NCBI RefSeq assembly: GCF_003751445.1
Contig: NZ_RJUU01000001.1
Coordinates: 5,570,001-5,634,000, forward strand
Source: Streptomyces sp. 840.1
GTDB lineage: Bacteria > Actinomycetota > Actinomycetes > Streptomycetales > Streptomycetaceae
Reading direction: 5' to 3'
DNA length: 64,000 bases
Shown here piece after piece: positions 7,941 through 16,850 of this stretch. Position 1 is the first letter of the stretch; each line of letters starts with the position of its first letter. The position numbers and the translations under genes were made by a program. The notes beneath the pieces were generated by a model. It was not told the origin of the DNA. It did no database searches and worked only from the letters and a program-made list of their open reading frames with translations.

Positions 7941-8639
7941 ATGACACGGGGACGGTTTGTCGCGCAGGCACCGCTGGTGCTGGCCTGTGTGCTGGTGGCC
8001 TGGCAGGTGTGGATGCTGTTCCGCGTCACCGCCGCCGAGAGCACGCACGTGATGTGGAACTGCGGCGGGGAATCGAGCTGCGGGACCGACGGCATGGTGG
8101 GCGCGGCGCCGTTCATGGGCCTCGCGGTCGCCGCGGCGCTGGCGCTGATGTCCCGGCGCTATCTGCACCGGGCCGCGCCGGGCGCCGCCCTCACGCTCGC
8201 CGCCGTCGCGTTCGGATCGGGCTGGCAGGCGGCCGTGGACGCCGGGGATCTCCGGCCGGACGAGTCCGTTGAATGGCTGGTGGGCCGGTTCACGGCATCG
8301 GACTGGATAGCCGTCTCCTGGACCGTCGCCGCCGTCTTCGCGCTCGTGGCCGGGTGGGGCGCCGGCAGTAGCCTGCGCCGGACCGGCGGACTGCACCGGC
8401 TGCGGCTCGGCGCCCGGCTGGCCGTCGCCGACGCCGAACTGGACGGCTGGAGGCCGGCAGGGCGCGGGCGTGGCCACGTCGTGGTGCGCTTCGAGGACGG
8501 GGACGGGGCGCGCCACGAATTCCCGGCCGTCGTCGGCCGGTACGCGCAGGGGCGTCGGACAGTCGCGCTGTACGACAGGCGCAACCCCGGCTCCGCGGCA
8601 GACTGCCGGGTCTCGATACCGCGGAAGGGGACGCGGTGA
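7941..8639 (+). CDS. DUF3592-like membrane protein
   Basis: Protein of 232 aa with four predicted membrane segments: APLVLACVLVAWQVWMLF, APFMGLAVAAALALM, AALTLAAVAFGSGW and ISVSWTVAAVFALVAGW-like. They are followed by a soluble beta-rich domain (HVVVRFEDGDGARHEFPAVVG, then RRTVALYDRRNPGSAADC) resembling DUF3592. Two Cys (NCGGESSCG) lie in the first extracytoplasmic loop and could form a disulfide. SD GAGGGAA lies just before the ATG. Convergent with the 3-hydroxyacyl-CoA dehydrogenase gene. Function unknown. Confidence 0.7.
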   Translation: MTRGRFVAQAPLVLACVLVAWQVWMLFRVTAAESTHVMWNCGGESSCGTDGMVGAAPFMGLAVAAALALMSRRYLHRAAPGAALTLAAVAFGSGWQAAVDAGDLRPDESVEWLVGRFTASDWIAVSWTVAAVFALVAGWGAGSSLRRTGGLHRLRLGARLAVADAELDGWRPAGRGRGHVVVRFEDGDGARHEFPAVVGRYAQGRRTVALYDRRNPGSAADCRVSIPRKGTR

Positions 8640-8692
8640 ATCCGCGTACCGCGCTGCCGGGCCTCGGCACGGGCGGTGCGGCGGACCGCCCG

Positions 8693-8724
8693 TGCCGTCC
8701 GTCCCGTCCGTCCCGTCCGCCCCG
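8693..8724. repeat. Short CCGTC-type tandem repeat
   Basis: Degenerate tandem copies of CGTCC/CGTCCC in the short gap between the convergent membrane-protein and dehydrogenase genes. This is simple GC-rich sequence, with no clear hairpin. Confidence 0.4.
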
Positions 8725-10296
8725 TCACACCGTCCCGGGTCCGTCCTGCGCCGCCCCGAGGCACTGTTCCGGGGACGTGCCGGGGTCCGTCAGGGCCAGG
8801 CCCAGCGCGGCGCGTTCGGTGACCCAGCGGGTCGGGCGGTGGCGCGGGTCGCCGGTCGTCGCGTACAGGGCGCGGTGCAGCTCCAGCATCCTGCTCCCGC
8901 CGATCCGGTCGCCCCAGGCCAGCGGCCCGACCGGGTAGCCGAGACCGGTCGTGACGGCCGCATCGATGTCGGCCGGGGCCGCCAGGGCGCGCTCCGCGAT
9001 GGACGCCGAGACCGACACGATGGAGGCGAGCAGCCGCTGGGCGACCGTGCCCGCCGTGTCCCGTACCACCGACACCGCGAAGGGCGCGGCGCCCTGCGAC
9101 GCCCGTGCCAGCACCGCGCGGGCGTCCCGCGCGGCCGCCGGCTGCGCGGCCGGTGTCACGGCGAGCACCCGGCGCCGCCCGGCCGCCGGCAGCGGGTCCA
9201 CACCGAAGGTGCGCCCGGCGGGCAGCCCGTGCGCGGCGACCGCCGATGCGACCGTGGTGCCCCAGACCGGGACCAGCACCAGGGCCCCGGCCGACGGCTG
9301 CGGACCGGACTCGACCGTGGCGCCCGCACCGGTCAGCGCCTCGCGCAGCGCGGCGGCGTCCCGGTCGCCGGGCGCGGCGGCGAAGACGTGCACCGGGCGG
9401 TCCGCGTCGCCGGTGACCGGCGCCTCCTCGGCGGGTGCGGGCGCCTCGGAGCCGTACGCGAACCAGCCGCGTCCGGTCTTGCGGCCGTGGAGTCCGGCCA
9501 CCACCCGGTTCGGGGTCAGGTAGGAGGGGCGCAGCCGGTCCTCGTGGCGGAAGCCCTCCCAGATCGAGTCGATGACCGCGGCGGTCACATCGAGTCCGGT
9601 GAGGTCCATCAGCTCGAACGGGCCCATCCGCAGGCCGAGTACGTCCCGGGCGATCCGGTCGATGCCCGCTGGGTCGCTCACGTTCTCCTCCAGCAGCGCG
9701 AGCGCCTCCGTCGCGAGTCCGCGCCCGGCGTGGTTGACGAGGAAGCCGGGTGTGTCCGCGACGGTGACCGCGCGGTGGCCGCAGCTCTCCACCAGCCCGG
9801 TGAGCAGCGGCGGGATGTCCGGCCGGGTGGCCGCGCCGGGCACGACCTCGACGATCCGCATCAGCGGCACCGGGTTGAAGAAGTGCAGCCCGGCCAGGCG
9901 CGTCGGGTCATCCAGCGTGGCGGCGATCCGGGTCACGGACAGCGAGGAGGTGTTGGTCGCGAAGACGGCCGCCGCGGGCAGCGCCCGCTCCAGCCGGCCG
10001 AAGACCTCCGCCTTGGTGGCGAGGTCCTCCCGTACGGCCTCGATGACCAGCTCGACCTCCGGTCCCTCGGCCCACGGGTCCGCCAGCGGGACGAGGCGCT
10101 CCACGGCTGCCGCCGCGTCCCCGGCGGCCATCCGGCCCTTCTGTACGGCCCGTTCCAGCATGGCGCGCACGAAGCCGGCCGCCTCGGTCACCGCCTCCGG
10201 CCGTACGTCGCACAGCTCGACGGTGTGTCCGGCCACGGCCGCCCACTGGGCGATGCCTCGGCCCATGGCTCCGGCTCCGACGATCCTGATACGCAT
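8725..10296 (-). CDS. 3-hydroxyacyl-CoA dehydrogenase (two C-terminal domains, PaaH/PaaC-like)
   Basis: NAD-dependent oxidation of (S)-3-hydroxyacyl-CoA to 3-ketoacyl-CoA. The Rossmann motif GAGAMG is at residues 7-12, followed by the helix to DVRPEAV. The catalytic HFFNP (His near 138) and NTSSLSVTRIA precede a 3HCDH C-terminal domain (GFLVNHAGRGLATEALALLEE, RMGPFELMDLTGLD). A linker region (VTGDADRPVHVFAA onward) leads to a second C-terminal domain (AERALAAPADIDAAVTTGLGYPVGPLAWGDRIG). Length ~523 aa fits PaaH/PaaC types. ATG at 10296 is preferred because GAGAGGA lies 11 nt upstream; a GTG at 10305 would be only 2 nt from it. Last gene of a run with the CoA-transferase genes. Confidence 0.9.
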   Translation of the reverse strand: MRIRIVGAGAMGRGIAQWAAVAGHTVELCDVRPEAVTEAAGFVRAMLERAVQKGRMAAGDAAAAVERLVPLADPWAEGPEVELVIEAVREDLATKAEVFGRLERALPAAAVFATNTSSLSVTRIAATLDDPTRLAGLHFFNPVPLMRIVEVVPGAATRPDIPPLLTGLVESCGHRAVTVADTPGFLVNHAGRGLATEALALLEENVSDPAGIDRIARDVLGLRMGPFELMDLTGLDVTAAVIDSIWEGFRHEDRLRPSYLTPNRVVAGLHGRKTGRGWFAYGSEAPAPAEEAPVTGDADRPVHVFAAAPGDRDAAALREALTGAGATVESGPQPSAGALVLVPVWGTTVASAVAAHGLPAGRTFGVDPLPAAGRRRVLAVTPAAQPAAARDARAVLARASQGAAPFAVSVVRDTAGTVAQRLLASIVSVSASIAERALAAPADIDAAVTTGLGYPVGPLAWGDRIGGSRMLELHRALYATTGDPRHRPTRWVTERAALGLALTDPGTSPEQCLGAAQDGPGTV

Positions 10297-10382
10297 GGCA
10301 GTCACGGTCCTCTCGGGGTGGGGACAGACGGGTCGATCCGGTGGTTCCCGCGGTTCCTCGTGGGGCTCGCGGGCCGTGCGGG

Positions 10383-11159
10383 TCAGCGCAGGTACACGCG
10401 GTCCGGGTCGACATCCTCGCGCAGCAGCCGCAGTTCCTCCCGGGTGGGGGGCGGCACCTCCTCGACCGTGTCGGCGACCCGGAGGTCCCAGCCGGTGGCC
10501 GCCCGGACCCGGTCGACGCTGACGCCCGGGTGGACGGCGACGAGCCGCAGCTCCTCGCCCACCCCGGCGCGGGCCAGGATGCCCAGTTCGGTGATGACGC
10601 GGGTGACCCCGGCGCCGAGCGGCCGGATGCCCTCGGCCAGAGCGCGGTCGGGGCCGGGCGTGGTGCAGAAGTCCAGCTCAGCGGTGAAGGAGCGCGGGTT
10701 GTGGCGGCGCATCACCACGAAGACCTCGTGGGAGTTGGCCATCACCTCGACGCCGCCCCCGGAGCCCGGCAGCCGGACCGAGGGGCTCGCCCAGTCCCCG
10801 ATCACCGAGGTGTTGAGGCTGCCCCAGCGGTCGATCTGCGCGGCGCCGAGGAAGCCGACGTCGATGTGGCCGCCCTGGAGGACACAGCCGAAGAGCATGG
10901 GCATCGGGATCACCGCCTCCGCCCCCGTGATCAGGACGGCGTCGGCGATGGTCTCCGGCAGCTGCGAGGGGTGGGCGCCGCAGACCCCCGACTCGTACAC
11001 CACCTCGATGTCCGGGGCGACCGTCAGATGGGCCAGCTCGGTGGCGAGCGTCGGCAGCCCGATTCCGGCGAACACCGTTCGCCGCGCGGCCAGTTCGCGG
11101 GAGGCGACGACGGAGAGCAGCTCGGAGGAGGTGATGGTGCCCGGTGCGGTGGTGGTCAT
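10383..11159 (-). CDS. Class I CoA-transferase, beta subunit
   Basis: Protein of 258 aa from the second half of a 3-oxoacid/acyl CoA-transferase. It contains VFAGIGLPTLATELAHLT and YESGVCGAHPSQLPETIADAVL, where the Glu of YESG aligns with the family's catalytic Glu that forms the glutamyl-CoA intermediate. ADWASPSV-like and GSGGGVEVMANSHEVFVVMRRHNPRSF regions follow. The ATG at 11159 has SD GAAGGA. It lies 53 nt after the alpha subunit, and the two form one enzyme. It resembles PcaJ and IpdB, so a CoA-ester hydrolase role as in IpdAB is possible. The presence of Glu in YESG favours a true transferase, though this is an inference. Confidence 0.85.
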   Translation of the reverse strand: MTTTAPGTITSSELLSVVASRELAARRTVFAGIGLPTLATELAHLTVAPDIEVVYESGVCGAHPSQLPETIADAVLITGAEAVIPMPMLFGCVLQGGHIDVGFLGAAQIDRWGSLNTSVIGDWASPSVRLPGSGGGVEVMANSHEVFVVMRRHNPRSFTAELDFCTTPGPDRALAEGIRPLGAGVTRVITELGILARAGVGEELRLVAVHPGVSVDRVRAATGWDLRVADTVEEVPPPTREELRLLREDVDPDRVYLR

Positions 11160-11212
11160 GAGCCGTTCCTTCTCGTGTCCCGTGTGCGGATCCGTGGCGA
11201 GCCGGGCGGTGC

Positions 11213-12130
11213 TCACAGCCGCCGCCCGTAGTTCACCGGCTCGCTGAGTGCCTCCCCGACCGCGAGGCCGGCCCAGAACTCCGCGCCGAGCTTCTCGACG
11301 TACTCCGCGTGGCCGGCCGTGCCGCGCACCCACTCGTCCAGCCAGTCCTGGAGCCGGCGCGGGTCCTTGCTGATGTGCGACCAGGCCCGGTAGAAGGCGT
11401 TGTCCCGGTCGTAGTACCCCTGCGCGAAGGACGGATGCGCGCCGCGCGGGCAGCAGACGACGGCGTCGACCGCGTGGGCGGGGACCAGGGTGCGGTTGGG
11501 GTCCGAGCGGATCACCGCCTCGTCGACGATCTCCTCCACGACGACGACCGCCTTCTCCGCCGCGTACACCGCCTCGGCCTGGATGCCGGTGAGTCCCCAC
11601 ATCTGGGTGTTGCCGCTGCGGTCGGCGCGCTGCGCGTGGATGATCGTCACGTCCGGGTTGACGGGCGGTACGACGTAGATCTGCTCGGGTTCGCCGTCCG
11701 GGCCCGGGTAGGGCGAGGTGACCTTGCGCAGCGCGCTGTTGACGGACGGCAGATCGCTGCCCCCGTAGGAGCGCAGCGGGTAGAACGGCAGCCGCTGGGA
11801 ACCGGCGAGGTAGCGGCAGATCATCCCGTAGTGGCTGTACTCCTCGAAGGCGAGCGGTGCCGGGTCGGCGCTCTCGACGCGACGGCGGAGCTCACCGAGC
11901 GAACCGGCCGAGGAGTTGCCGACGAACGAGGAGACCAGCCGCGTCACGCACCCGGCCGCGAGCATCTGGTCCACCACGATGTCCGCGGTCATCCGGACGA
12001 CGGTCAGGTCGCGGCGGCCCTGCCGGATGATCTCGTGACCGGCGGCGGTCGGGATGAGGTGGGTGAAGCCTTCGAGGCAGACGGTGTCACCGTCGTGGAC
12101 GAAGGCGGCGATCGCCGACCTCATCGACAT
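11213..12130 (-). CDS. Class I CoA-transferase, alpha subunit
   Basis: Protein of 305 aa. It opens with the alpha-type signature MSMRSAIAAFVHDGDTVCLEGFTHLIPTAAGHEIIRQ and the DLTVVRMTADIVVDQMLAAG strand. It ends with the SFAQGYYDRDNAFYRAW... DWLDEWV region typical of PcaI/IpdA-like subunits. SD GGAAGGAC lies 6 nt upstream of the ATG at 12130. First gene of the leftward operon with the beta subunit and the dehydrogenase. It diverges from a LysR gene across a 211-bp AT-richer region that holds the TATTGGAC element also found before the thiolase and permease genes. Confidence 0.85.
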   Translation of the reverse strand: MSMRSAIAAFVHDGDTVCLEGFTHLIPTAAGHEIIRQGRRDLTVVRMTADIVVDQMLAAGCVTRLVSSFVGNSSAGSLGELRRRVESADPAPLAFEEYSHYGMICRYLAGSQRLPFYPLRSYGGSDLPSVNSALRKVTSPYPGPDGEPEQIYVVPPVNPDVTIIHAQRADRSGNTQMWGLTGIQAEAVYAAEKAVVVVEEIVDEAVIRSDPNRTLVPAHAVDAVVCCPRGAHPSFAQGYYDRDNAFYRAWSHISKDPRRLQDWLDEWVRGTAGHAEYVEKLGAEFWAGLAVGEALSEPVNYGRRL

Positions 12131-12267
12131 CGTCTTGTCCTTCCGGCCGGCCTGCCCGCCGTCTGTCCGGTCCGTCGTGGCCACGGTGCTCCTCCGGTGC
12201 GTGTGCGTCGCCGCGCGCCCTGCGGCGCGTGCGCGTGGACCCACCGTGTCAGCGGCCATTGATTGCT

Positions 12268-12311
12268 GTCCAATACCAAATTAAGGTCGGATCAAGACGG
12301 CTGATTAATCA
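12268..12311 (-). promoter_or_regulatory. Divergent LysR/CoA-transferase control region with TATTGGAC element
   Basis: On the - strand 12283-12268 reads TAATTTGGTATTGGAC, matching 15 of 16 bases of the element before the MHS permease. A perfect palindrome TGATTAATCA lies at 12302-12311, about 30 bp upstream of it, and a TGATCA follows at 12318-12323. The region is AT-rich against its surroundings. LysR proteins usually bind such sites beside their own gene. Confidence 0.55.
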
Positions 12312-12341
12312 ATAGCCTGATCAATGACCCCGAGGCAGGGA

Positions 12342-13244
12342 ATGGGTATGGAACTGCGTCATCTGTCCGCGTTTGTCGCCGTGGCCGAGGAGCTGCACTT
12401 CGGCCGGGCCGCCAAGCGGCTCCAGATGGCGCAGCCTCCGCTGAGCCAGCAGATCAGGCAGTTGGAGAAGGAGCTCGGCGTCCAGCTCTTCGAGCGCAAC
12501 ACCCGCTCGGTGCGGCTCACCAGCGCGGGGGAGTCGTTCCTCCAGCCGGTACGGACGGTCCTCGACGACCTCGACATCGCGGTTCGGGCCGCGAAGGCCG
12601 CAGGCCGGGGCGAGTACGGCCGGGTCAGCATCGGCTTCGCGGGCGCCTCCAGCCACGAGACGCTGCCCCAGCTGACCCGGGCGGTGCGCGCCGCCCACCC
12701 CGGCATCGAGCTGGTGATGACCGGCCAGACCTACGCCAACGTCGCGCTGGCGCGGGTCGCCGACGGTTCCCTGGACCTGGGGTTCGTCCGGCTGCCGGTG
12801 ACCCAGCCGGGCGTGGCCCACCGGGTGATCGACGAGGAGGAGCTGGTCTGCGCGCTCCCCTCCGACCACCCGCTCGCCGCCCGGGACACCGTCTCCATCG
12901 ACGTCCTGGCCGAGGAGCCGTTCGTCTCGTTCCCCGCCAACACCGGCTCCACCGTGCGCGACGCCATGGTCGGGGCCTGCGAGGCCGCCGGGTTCAACCC
13001 CCGGGTGGTGCAGGAGGCCCCCGACTCGTACACGATTCTGGCGCTGGTCGCCGCAGGCGTCGGGGTGACCCTCACCGTCACCTCCGTCCAGCACATCCAG
13101 CAGAACGGCCTCGTCTACCGCCCGCTCGCCGGGCCGCCCATCCGGCGCCAGGCGGCGCTCGCCTGGCGGGCCGACAACCCGTCCGCCGCCCTGCGCGCGG
13201 TACTCGCCGTAGCGGAGAGCGCCCTGCCCACGCCGTCCTCCTGA
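12342..13244 (+). CDS. LysR-family transcriptional regulator
   Basis: LTTR of 300 aa. The N-terminal winged HTH reads ELRHLSAFVAVAEELHFGRAAKRLQMAQPPLSQQIRQLEKELGVQLFERN. The C-terminal co-inducer domain starts near residue 90 (GRVSIGFAGASSHETLPQLTRAVRAAHPGIELV). It resembles the CatM/BenM-type LTTRs that sense aromatic or dicarboxylic intermediates. ATG 12342 is chosen for its SD (GAGG, 12332-12335); ATG 12348 is a close alternative. It sits between the leftward CoA-transferase/dehydrogenase operon and the rightward thiolase/permease/hydratase genes and probably controls them. Confidence 0.9.
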   Translation: MGMELRHLSAFVAVAEELHFGRAAKRLQMAQPPLSQQIRQLEKELGVQLFERNTRSVRLTSAGESFLQPVRTVLDDLDIAVRAAKAAGRGEYGRVSIGFAGASSHETLPQLTRAVRAAHPGIELVMTGQTYANVALARVADGSLDLGFVRLPVTQPGVAHRVIDEEELVCALPSDHPLAARDTVSIDVLAEEPFVSFPANTGSTVRDAMVGACEAAGFNPRVVQEAPDSYTILALVAAGVGVTLTVTSVQHIQQNGLVYRPLAGPPIRRQAALAWRADNPSAALRAVLAVAESALPTPSS

Positions 13245-13257
13245 GCGCCGGCCCCTC

Positions 13258-13319
13258 CATTGAGACGCGCCGCGTCTCGAATCAGGGGGAACTGGATATT
13301 GGACCGGCTCAGTGCCCGG
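13258..13319 (+). promoter_or_regulatory. Repeated promoter/operator element, copy 1 (before thiolase)
   Basis: CATTGAGACGC opens a perfect 7-3-7 inverted repeat GAGACGCGCCGCGTCTC (13262-13278). TATTGGACCG follows at 13297-13306, exactly 35 nt after the first G of the repeat. The same two blocks with the same 35-nt spacing occur at 14764-14825 before the MHS permease. The similarity ends soon after, so it looks like a duplicated regulatory site and not a gene duplication. Confidence 0.65.
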
Positions 13320-13392
13320 GTGCGAGGGTCACCCCACACCTCCGGCGACGTCCCGCCCGCCCCGTCCCCTCCTCCGCTCGAAAGGTCCCGCC

Positions 13393-14619
13393 GTGCCCGA
13401 CCGAAACGATGTCGTGATCTGCGAACCGCTGCGAACCCCCATCGGCCGCTTCGGCGGGGCCCTCGCGGGCCAGGCGCCGGCCTCCCTCGCCGCGCTCGTC
13501 ATCGCCGAGGTCGTCGCCCGCACCGGAGTCGACCCGGACCGGGTCGACGAGGTGATCCTCGGCAGCGCCTACCCGTCGGCCGACGCCCCCGCCATCGGCC
13601 GGGTCGCGGCACTCGACGCCGGGCTCCCGCAGTCCGTCACCGGTACGCAGATCGACCGCCGTTGCGGGTCCGGACTGCAGGCGGTCCTCGACGCGGCGAT
13701 GCAGATCAGGGCCGGCTTCAGCGAGGTGGTGATCGCGGGCGGCGTCGACGTGATGAGCGCGGCCCCCTACTACACGCACGACGGCCGCTGGGGCATCAAG
13801 GGCCCCGGCCTCCAGCTGCACGACTCGCTCGCCCGGGGCCGGGTCACCGCGGGCGGCGTCAACCACCCGGTGCCCGGCGGCATGATCGAGACCGCCGAGA
13901 ACCTGCGCCGTGAGTACGGCATCAGCCGCGCCGACCAGGACGCCCTGGCCCTGCGCTCGCAGCGTCGGGCGGGCCGGGCCGTCGCCGAGGGCCGGTACGA
14001 GGCGGAGACCGTCCCCGTGACCGTCACCACGCGCAAGGGCGACACGGTGGTCATCGCCGACGAGCATCCCCGCCCCGACACCACCGCCGAGCAACTCGCG
14101 GGGCTGCGCCCGGTCATGGGCAAGTCGGACCCGGCGGCCACGGTCACCGCGGGGAACGCCAGCGGCCAGAACGACGCGGCCGCCGCCTGCCTGGTGACCA
14201 GTGCCGCCACCGCGCAGCGGCTCGGCCTCACCCCGCTCGTCCGGCTGGTCTCCTTCGCCCGCGCCGGGGTGCCCGCCGCCACCATGGGCATCGGCCCCGT
14301 ACCCGCCACCCGCACGGCGCTCGCCCGAGCCGGGCTCACCCTCGCCGATCTGGACCTGATCGAGCTCAATGAGGCCTTCGCCGCCCAGGTGCTGGCCTGC
14401 ACCCGCGAACTCGGGCTCGGGGAGAAGGACCACGAGGAGCGGATCAACGTGAACGGCTCCGGCATCTCGCTCGGCCACCCGGTCGGCGCGACCGGCGCCC
14501 GCATCCTCGCCACGCTGACGCGAGAGCTGCACCGCCGCGGGGCCCGGTACGGCCTGGAGACCATGTGCATCGGCGGCGGACAGGGCCTGGCGGCGGTCTT
14601 CGAGCGCATCGCGGCCTGA
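13393..14619 (+). CDS. Acetyl-CoA acyltransferase (thiolase)
   Basis: Degradative thiolase of 408 aa that would cleave a 3-ketoacyl-CoA to acetyl-CoA and a shortened acyl-CoA. The acylated Cys91 lies in [14 protein letters not shown]. The second motif [20 protein letters not shown] contains His362, and the proton-donor Cys392 lies in [14 protein letters not shown] is present in [13 protein letters not shown] at 13393 is preferred over upstream starts: it has SD GAAAGG 7 nt away, gives the canonical [20 protein letters not shown], and leaves the repeated operator in the leader. It resembles PcaF/FadA types. Probably acts with the neighbouring CoA-transferase and dehydrogenase. Confidence 0.92.
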   Translation: MPDRNDVVICEPLRTPIGRFGGALAGQAPASLAALVIAEVVARTGVDPDRVDEVILGSAYPSADAPAIGRVAALDAGLPQSVTGTQIDRRCGSGLQAVLDAAMQIRAGFSEVVIAGGVDVMSAAPYYTHDGRWGIKGPGLQLHDSLARGRVTAGGVNHPVPGGMIETAENLRREYGISRADQDALALRSQRRAGRAVAEGRYEAETVPVTVTTRKGDTVVIADEHPRPDTTAEQLAGLRPVMGKSDPAATVTAGNASGQNDAAAACLVTSAATAQRLGLTPLVRLVSFARAGVPAATMGIGPVPATRTALARAGLTLADLDLIELNEAFAAQVLACTRELGLGEKDHEERINVNGSGISLGHPVGATGARILATLTRELHRRGARYGLETMCIGGGQGLAAVFERIAA

Positions 14620-15006
14620 GCGGCTGACGCGGCCCCGCCCCCGCCCCGGCCGCACCGACCGCCCCGACCGCCCCGGCCGCCCCGGCCGCACTCCTCCGTG
14701 GCGCAGCAGACCGGGTCTCCGGCCGCACCGCCGCGGAGGGGCGCTTCCGGCTGCCCGGCCACACATTGAGACGCTCCGCATCTCACTGCACCAGTAATTC
14801 GGTATTGGACCGTTCAAGGTCCCGGCTGGCACCGTAACGCCATCGGCCGTCCTTCCCCGCCGCCCGTCCCCCCTCAGCGGCGCGGCACGGGACGTCACAG
14901 CCGACGCCCCTTCCAGTACCCCCTGCGCAGTACCCCGTACCTCTGACCTCTGACCTCTGTCTCGTCCCCGCCATCCGCTTGATCAACGACGTTCACGGGA
15001 GCCACC
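14620..15006 (+). promoter_or_regulatory. Thiolase-permease intergenic region with element copy 2
   Basis: The first part (about 14640-14690) is a GC-rich run of CCGCCCCGR tandem units. At 14764 the second CATTGAGACGC element starts: a 7-3-7 inverted repeat with one mismatch (14768-14784), then TAATTCGGTATTGGAC at 14795-14810. Near 14940-14960 are three CCTCTGA-type heptamers. An SD (GGGAG, 14998-15002) precedes the permease. No gene-like frame was seen. Confidence 0.55.
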
Positions 15007-16353
15007 ATGAGTGCGTCCACCGCCACCGCACGAGAGCGCACCAGAGCCGCCAACCGGGCCGGGTTCGGGGCCTTCATCGGCTCGACCATCGAGTGGTTCG
15101 ACTTCTACATCTACGGCACCGCGGCCGCGCTCGTCTTCGACAAGGTGTTCTTCCCGGAACTCGAAGGGCCCGTCGGCACCCTGGTGGCGTTCGCGACCTT
15201 CTGGGTCGGCTTCCTCGCCCGCCCCATCGGCGGCGTCGTGTTCGGGCACTACGGCGACCGCCTCGGCCGGAAGAAGACCCTGGTGATCACCCTGCTGATC
15301 ATGGGCATCTCCACCACGGCGATCGGCCTGCTGCCGAGCTACGCCTCCATCGGGATCGCCGCGCCGATCCTGCTGGTCGCGATCCGCATGGTGCAGGGCA
15401 TCGGCCTCGGCGGCGAGTGGGGCGGCTCCGTCCTCATCGCCTCCGAGCACGCCCCGAAGGGCAAGTCGGTGCTGTACGGGGCGTTCGCCCAGCAGGGCTC
15501 GCCCGTCGGCAACACCCTGTCCACGCTGAGCTTCCTCGCGATCAGCCAGTTGCCCGACGCCTCGTTCGTCTCCTGGGGCTGGCGGCTGCCGTTCCTCTTC
15601 TCGGCCGCGCTCGTCATCGTCGGCCTCGTCGTCCGGCTCAAGGTCGCCGAGTCCCCGGCGATGGCCGCCCTGATCAGCAAGAAGAAGGTCGTCAAGCTCC
15701 CGTTCACCGAGGTGCTGCGGACCCACCCGATGCTGATCGTTCTCGGAATCGGCGCCTGCACCATCGGCCTCTCGGCCACGTACTTCAAGTCGACGTTCGC
15801 CCTCTCCTGGGCCACGTCCTCGCTGGGCTTCGACCGCAGCTCGTTCCTGACGATCATCCTCGTCGCCAACATCACCCAGATCGTCGTGCAGCCCTTCGGC
15901 GCACTCATCGCCACCCGGATGAGGAGCTGGTCCCGTGCGGTGACCGTGATGCTGCTGCCGGAACTGGTCCTGATGCCGATGATGTTCCTGCTGATCCGCA
16001 CCGGGAACTACGGCCTGGCGATGATCGGCGTCGCCGTCGCGACCATCCCGCACTGCCTCTACTACGCGGCCCTCGCCGGCATGCTCGCCAGCCGCTTCCC
16101 GGCGCATCTGCGCTACACCGGAATCTCGCTGTGCTACCAGCTCTGCGGCACGCTCCTGGGCGGTACGACCCCGATCATCGGCCAGTTCCTGCTGAACCGG
16201 ACCGGCTCGATCGCCGCCGTCATCGCCTACGCCATCTTCCAGGTGGTGCTGACCCTGGGCTGCATGCTGCTCCTGCTCCGGCGCCCCAACCACGACGAGC
16301 AGTCCGCCGAACCGGTCACCGCCCCGCGCACCGCCACGCCCGCCACCGCCTGA
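15007..16353 (+). CDS. MHS-family metabolite:H+ symporter
   Basis: MFS importer of 448 aa in the metabolite:H+ symporter branch (KgtP, ShiA, ProP relatives). It has GFGAFIGSTIEWFDFYIYGTAAALVF in TM1, FGHYGDRLGRKKTLV in loop 2-3 and RMVQGIGLGGEWGGSVLIASEHAPKGK in TM4-5. TM11-12 include PHCLYYAALAGMLASRF. Members carry dicarboxylates, shikimate-type aromatics or betaine. It follows the thiolase and is followed by the MaoC hydratase (38-nt gap), so it probably imports the acid that the cluster degrades. SD GGGAG precedes the ATG. Confidence 0.9.
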   Translation: MSASTATARERTRAANRAGFGAFIGSTIEWFDFYIYGTAAALVFDKVFFPELEGPVGTLVAFATFWVGFLARPIGGVVFGHYGDRLGRKKTLVITLLIMGISTTAIGLLPSYASIGIAAPILLVAIRMVQGIGLGGEWGGSVLIASEHAPKGKSVLYGAFAQQGSPVGNTLSTLSFLAISQLPDASFVSWGWRLPFLFSAALVIVGLVVRLKVAESPAMAALISKKKVVKLPFTEVLRTHPMLIVLGIGACTIGLSATYFKSTFALSWATSSLGFDRSSFLTIILVANITQIVVQPFGALIATRMRSWSRAVTVMLLPELVLMPMMFLLIRTGNYGLAMIGVAVATIPHCLYYAALAGMLASRFPAHLRYTGISLCYQLCGTLLGGTTPIIGQFLLNRTGSIAAVIAYAIFQVVLTLGCMLLLLRRPNHDEQSAEPVTAPRTATPATA

Positions 16354-16391
16354 CCCCCGACCCGCGTACGACGAGAGAGAGGCCGGCCCCC

Positions 16392-16850
16392 GTGGCGCTG
16401 ACCGCGAACGGCATCCCGGAGATCCTCGCCCTGAGCGGGCGCGACCTGGGGCACTCCGCCTGGAAGGAGGTCACCCAGGAACTCATCGACGCGTACGCGT
16501 CCGTCTCCGGCGACCACCAGTGGATCCACACCGACACCGAGCGCGCGGCGGCCGGTCCGTACGGCCGCACCATCGCGCACGGGTACATGGTGCTGAGCTG
16601 GGGCATCCCGATGTTCGGTGAACTGCTCCGGGTCCGGGGCGTGGGCCGCGCCCTCAACTACGGCGTCGACCGGGTCCGCTACCCGGCCCCGGTCCCGGTC
16701 GGCAGCCGGGTCCGCCTGCACGCCTCGGTCACCGGGGTGAGCGAGGTCGCGAACGGCGGGGTGCGGATGTCCCGGGCCTTCACCTTCGAGCTGGAAGGGT
16801 CCGCGAAACCCGCCTGCGTGGCCGAGTCGCTGACCCACTTCTACCCCTGA
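16392..16850 (+). CDS. MaoC-family (R)-hydratase/dehydratase
   Basis: Hot-dog fold enoyl-CoA hydratase of 152 aa. The hydratase-2 catalytic motif is seen as YASVSGDHQWIHTDTERAAAGPYGRTIAHGYMVLSW (Asp and His in the D-x-x-x-x-H order). GTG at 16392 is preceded by a GAGAGAGAGG purine run as SD. Terminal gene of the thiolase-permease-hydratase strand; its last 10 nt overlap the end of nanT on the other strand. Family members form or remove 3-hydroxyacyl-CoA, which fits the dehydrogenase and thiolase nearby. Confidence 0.9.
   Translation: MALTANGIPEILALSGRDLGHSAWKEVTQELIDAYASVSGDHQWIHTDTERAAAGPYGRTIAHGYMVLSWGIPMFGELLRVRGVGRALNYGVDRVRYPAPVPVGSRVRLHASVTGVSEVANGGVRMSRAFTFELEGSAKPACVAESLTHFYP

Noticed and set aside
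8640..8724. CCGTC-type repeats as a possible small RNA gene or terminator
   Set aside because: No stable inverted repeat was found; it looks like simple sequence between convergent genes.
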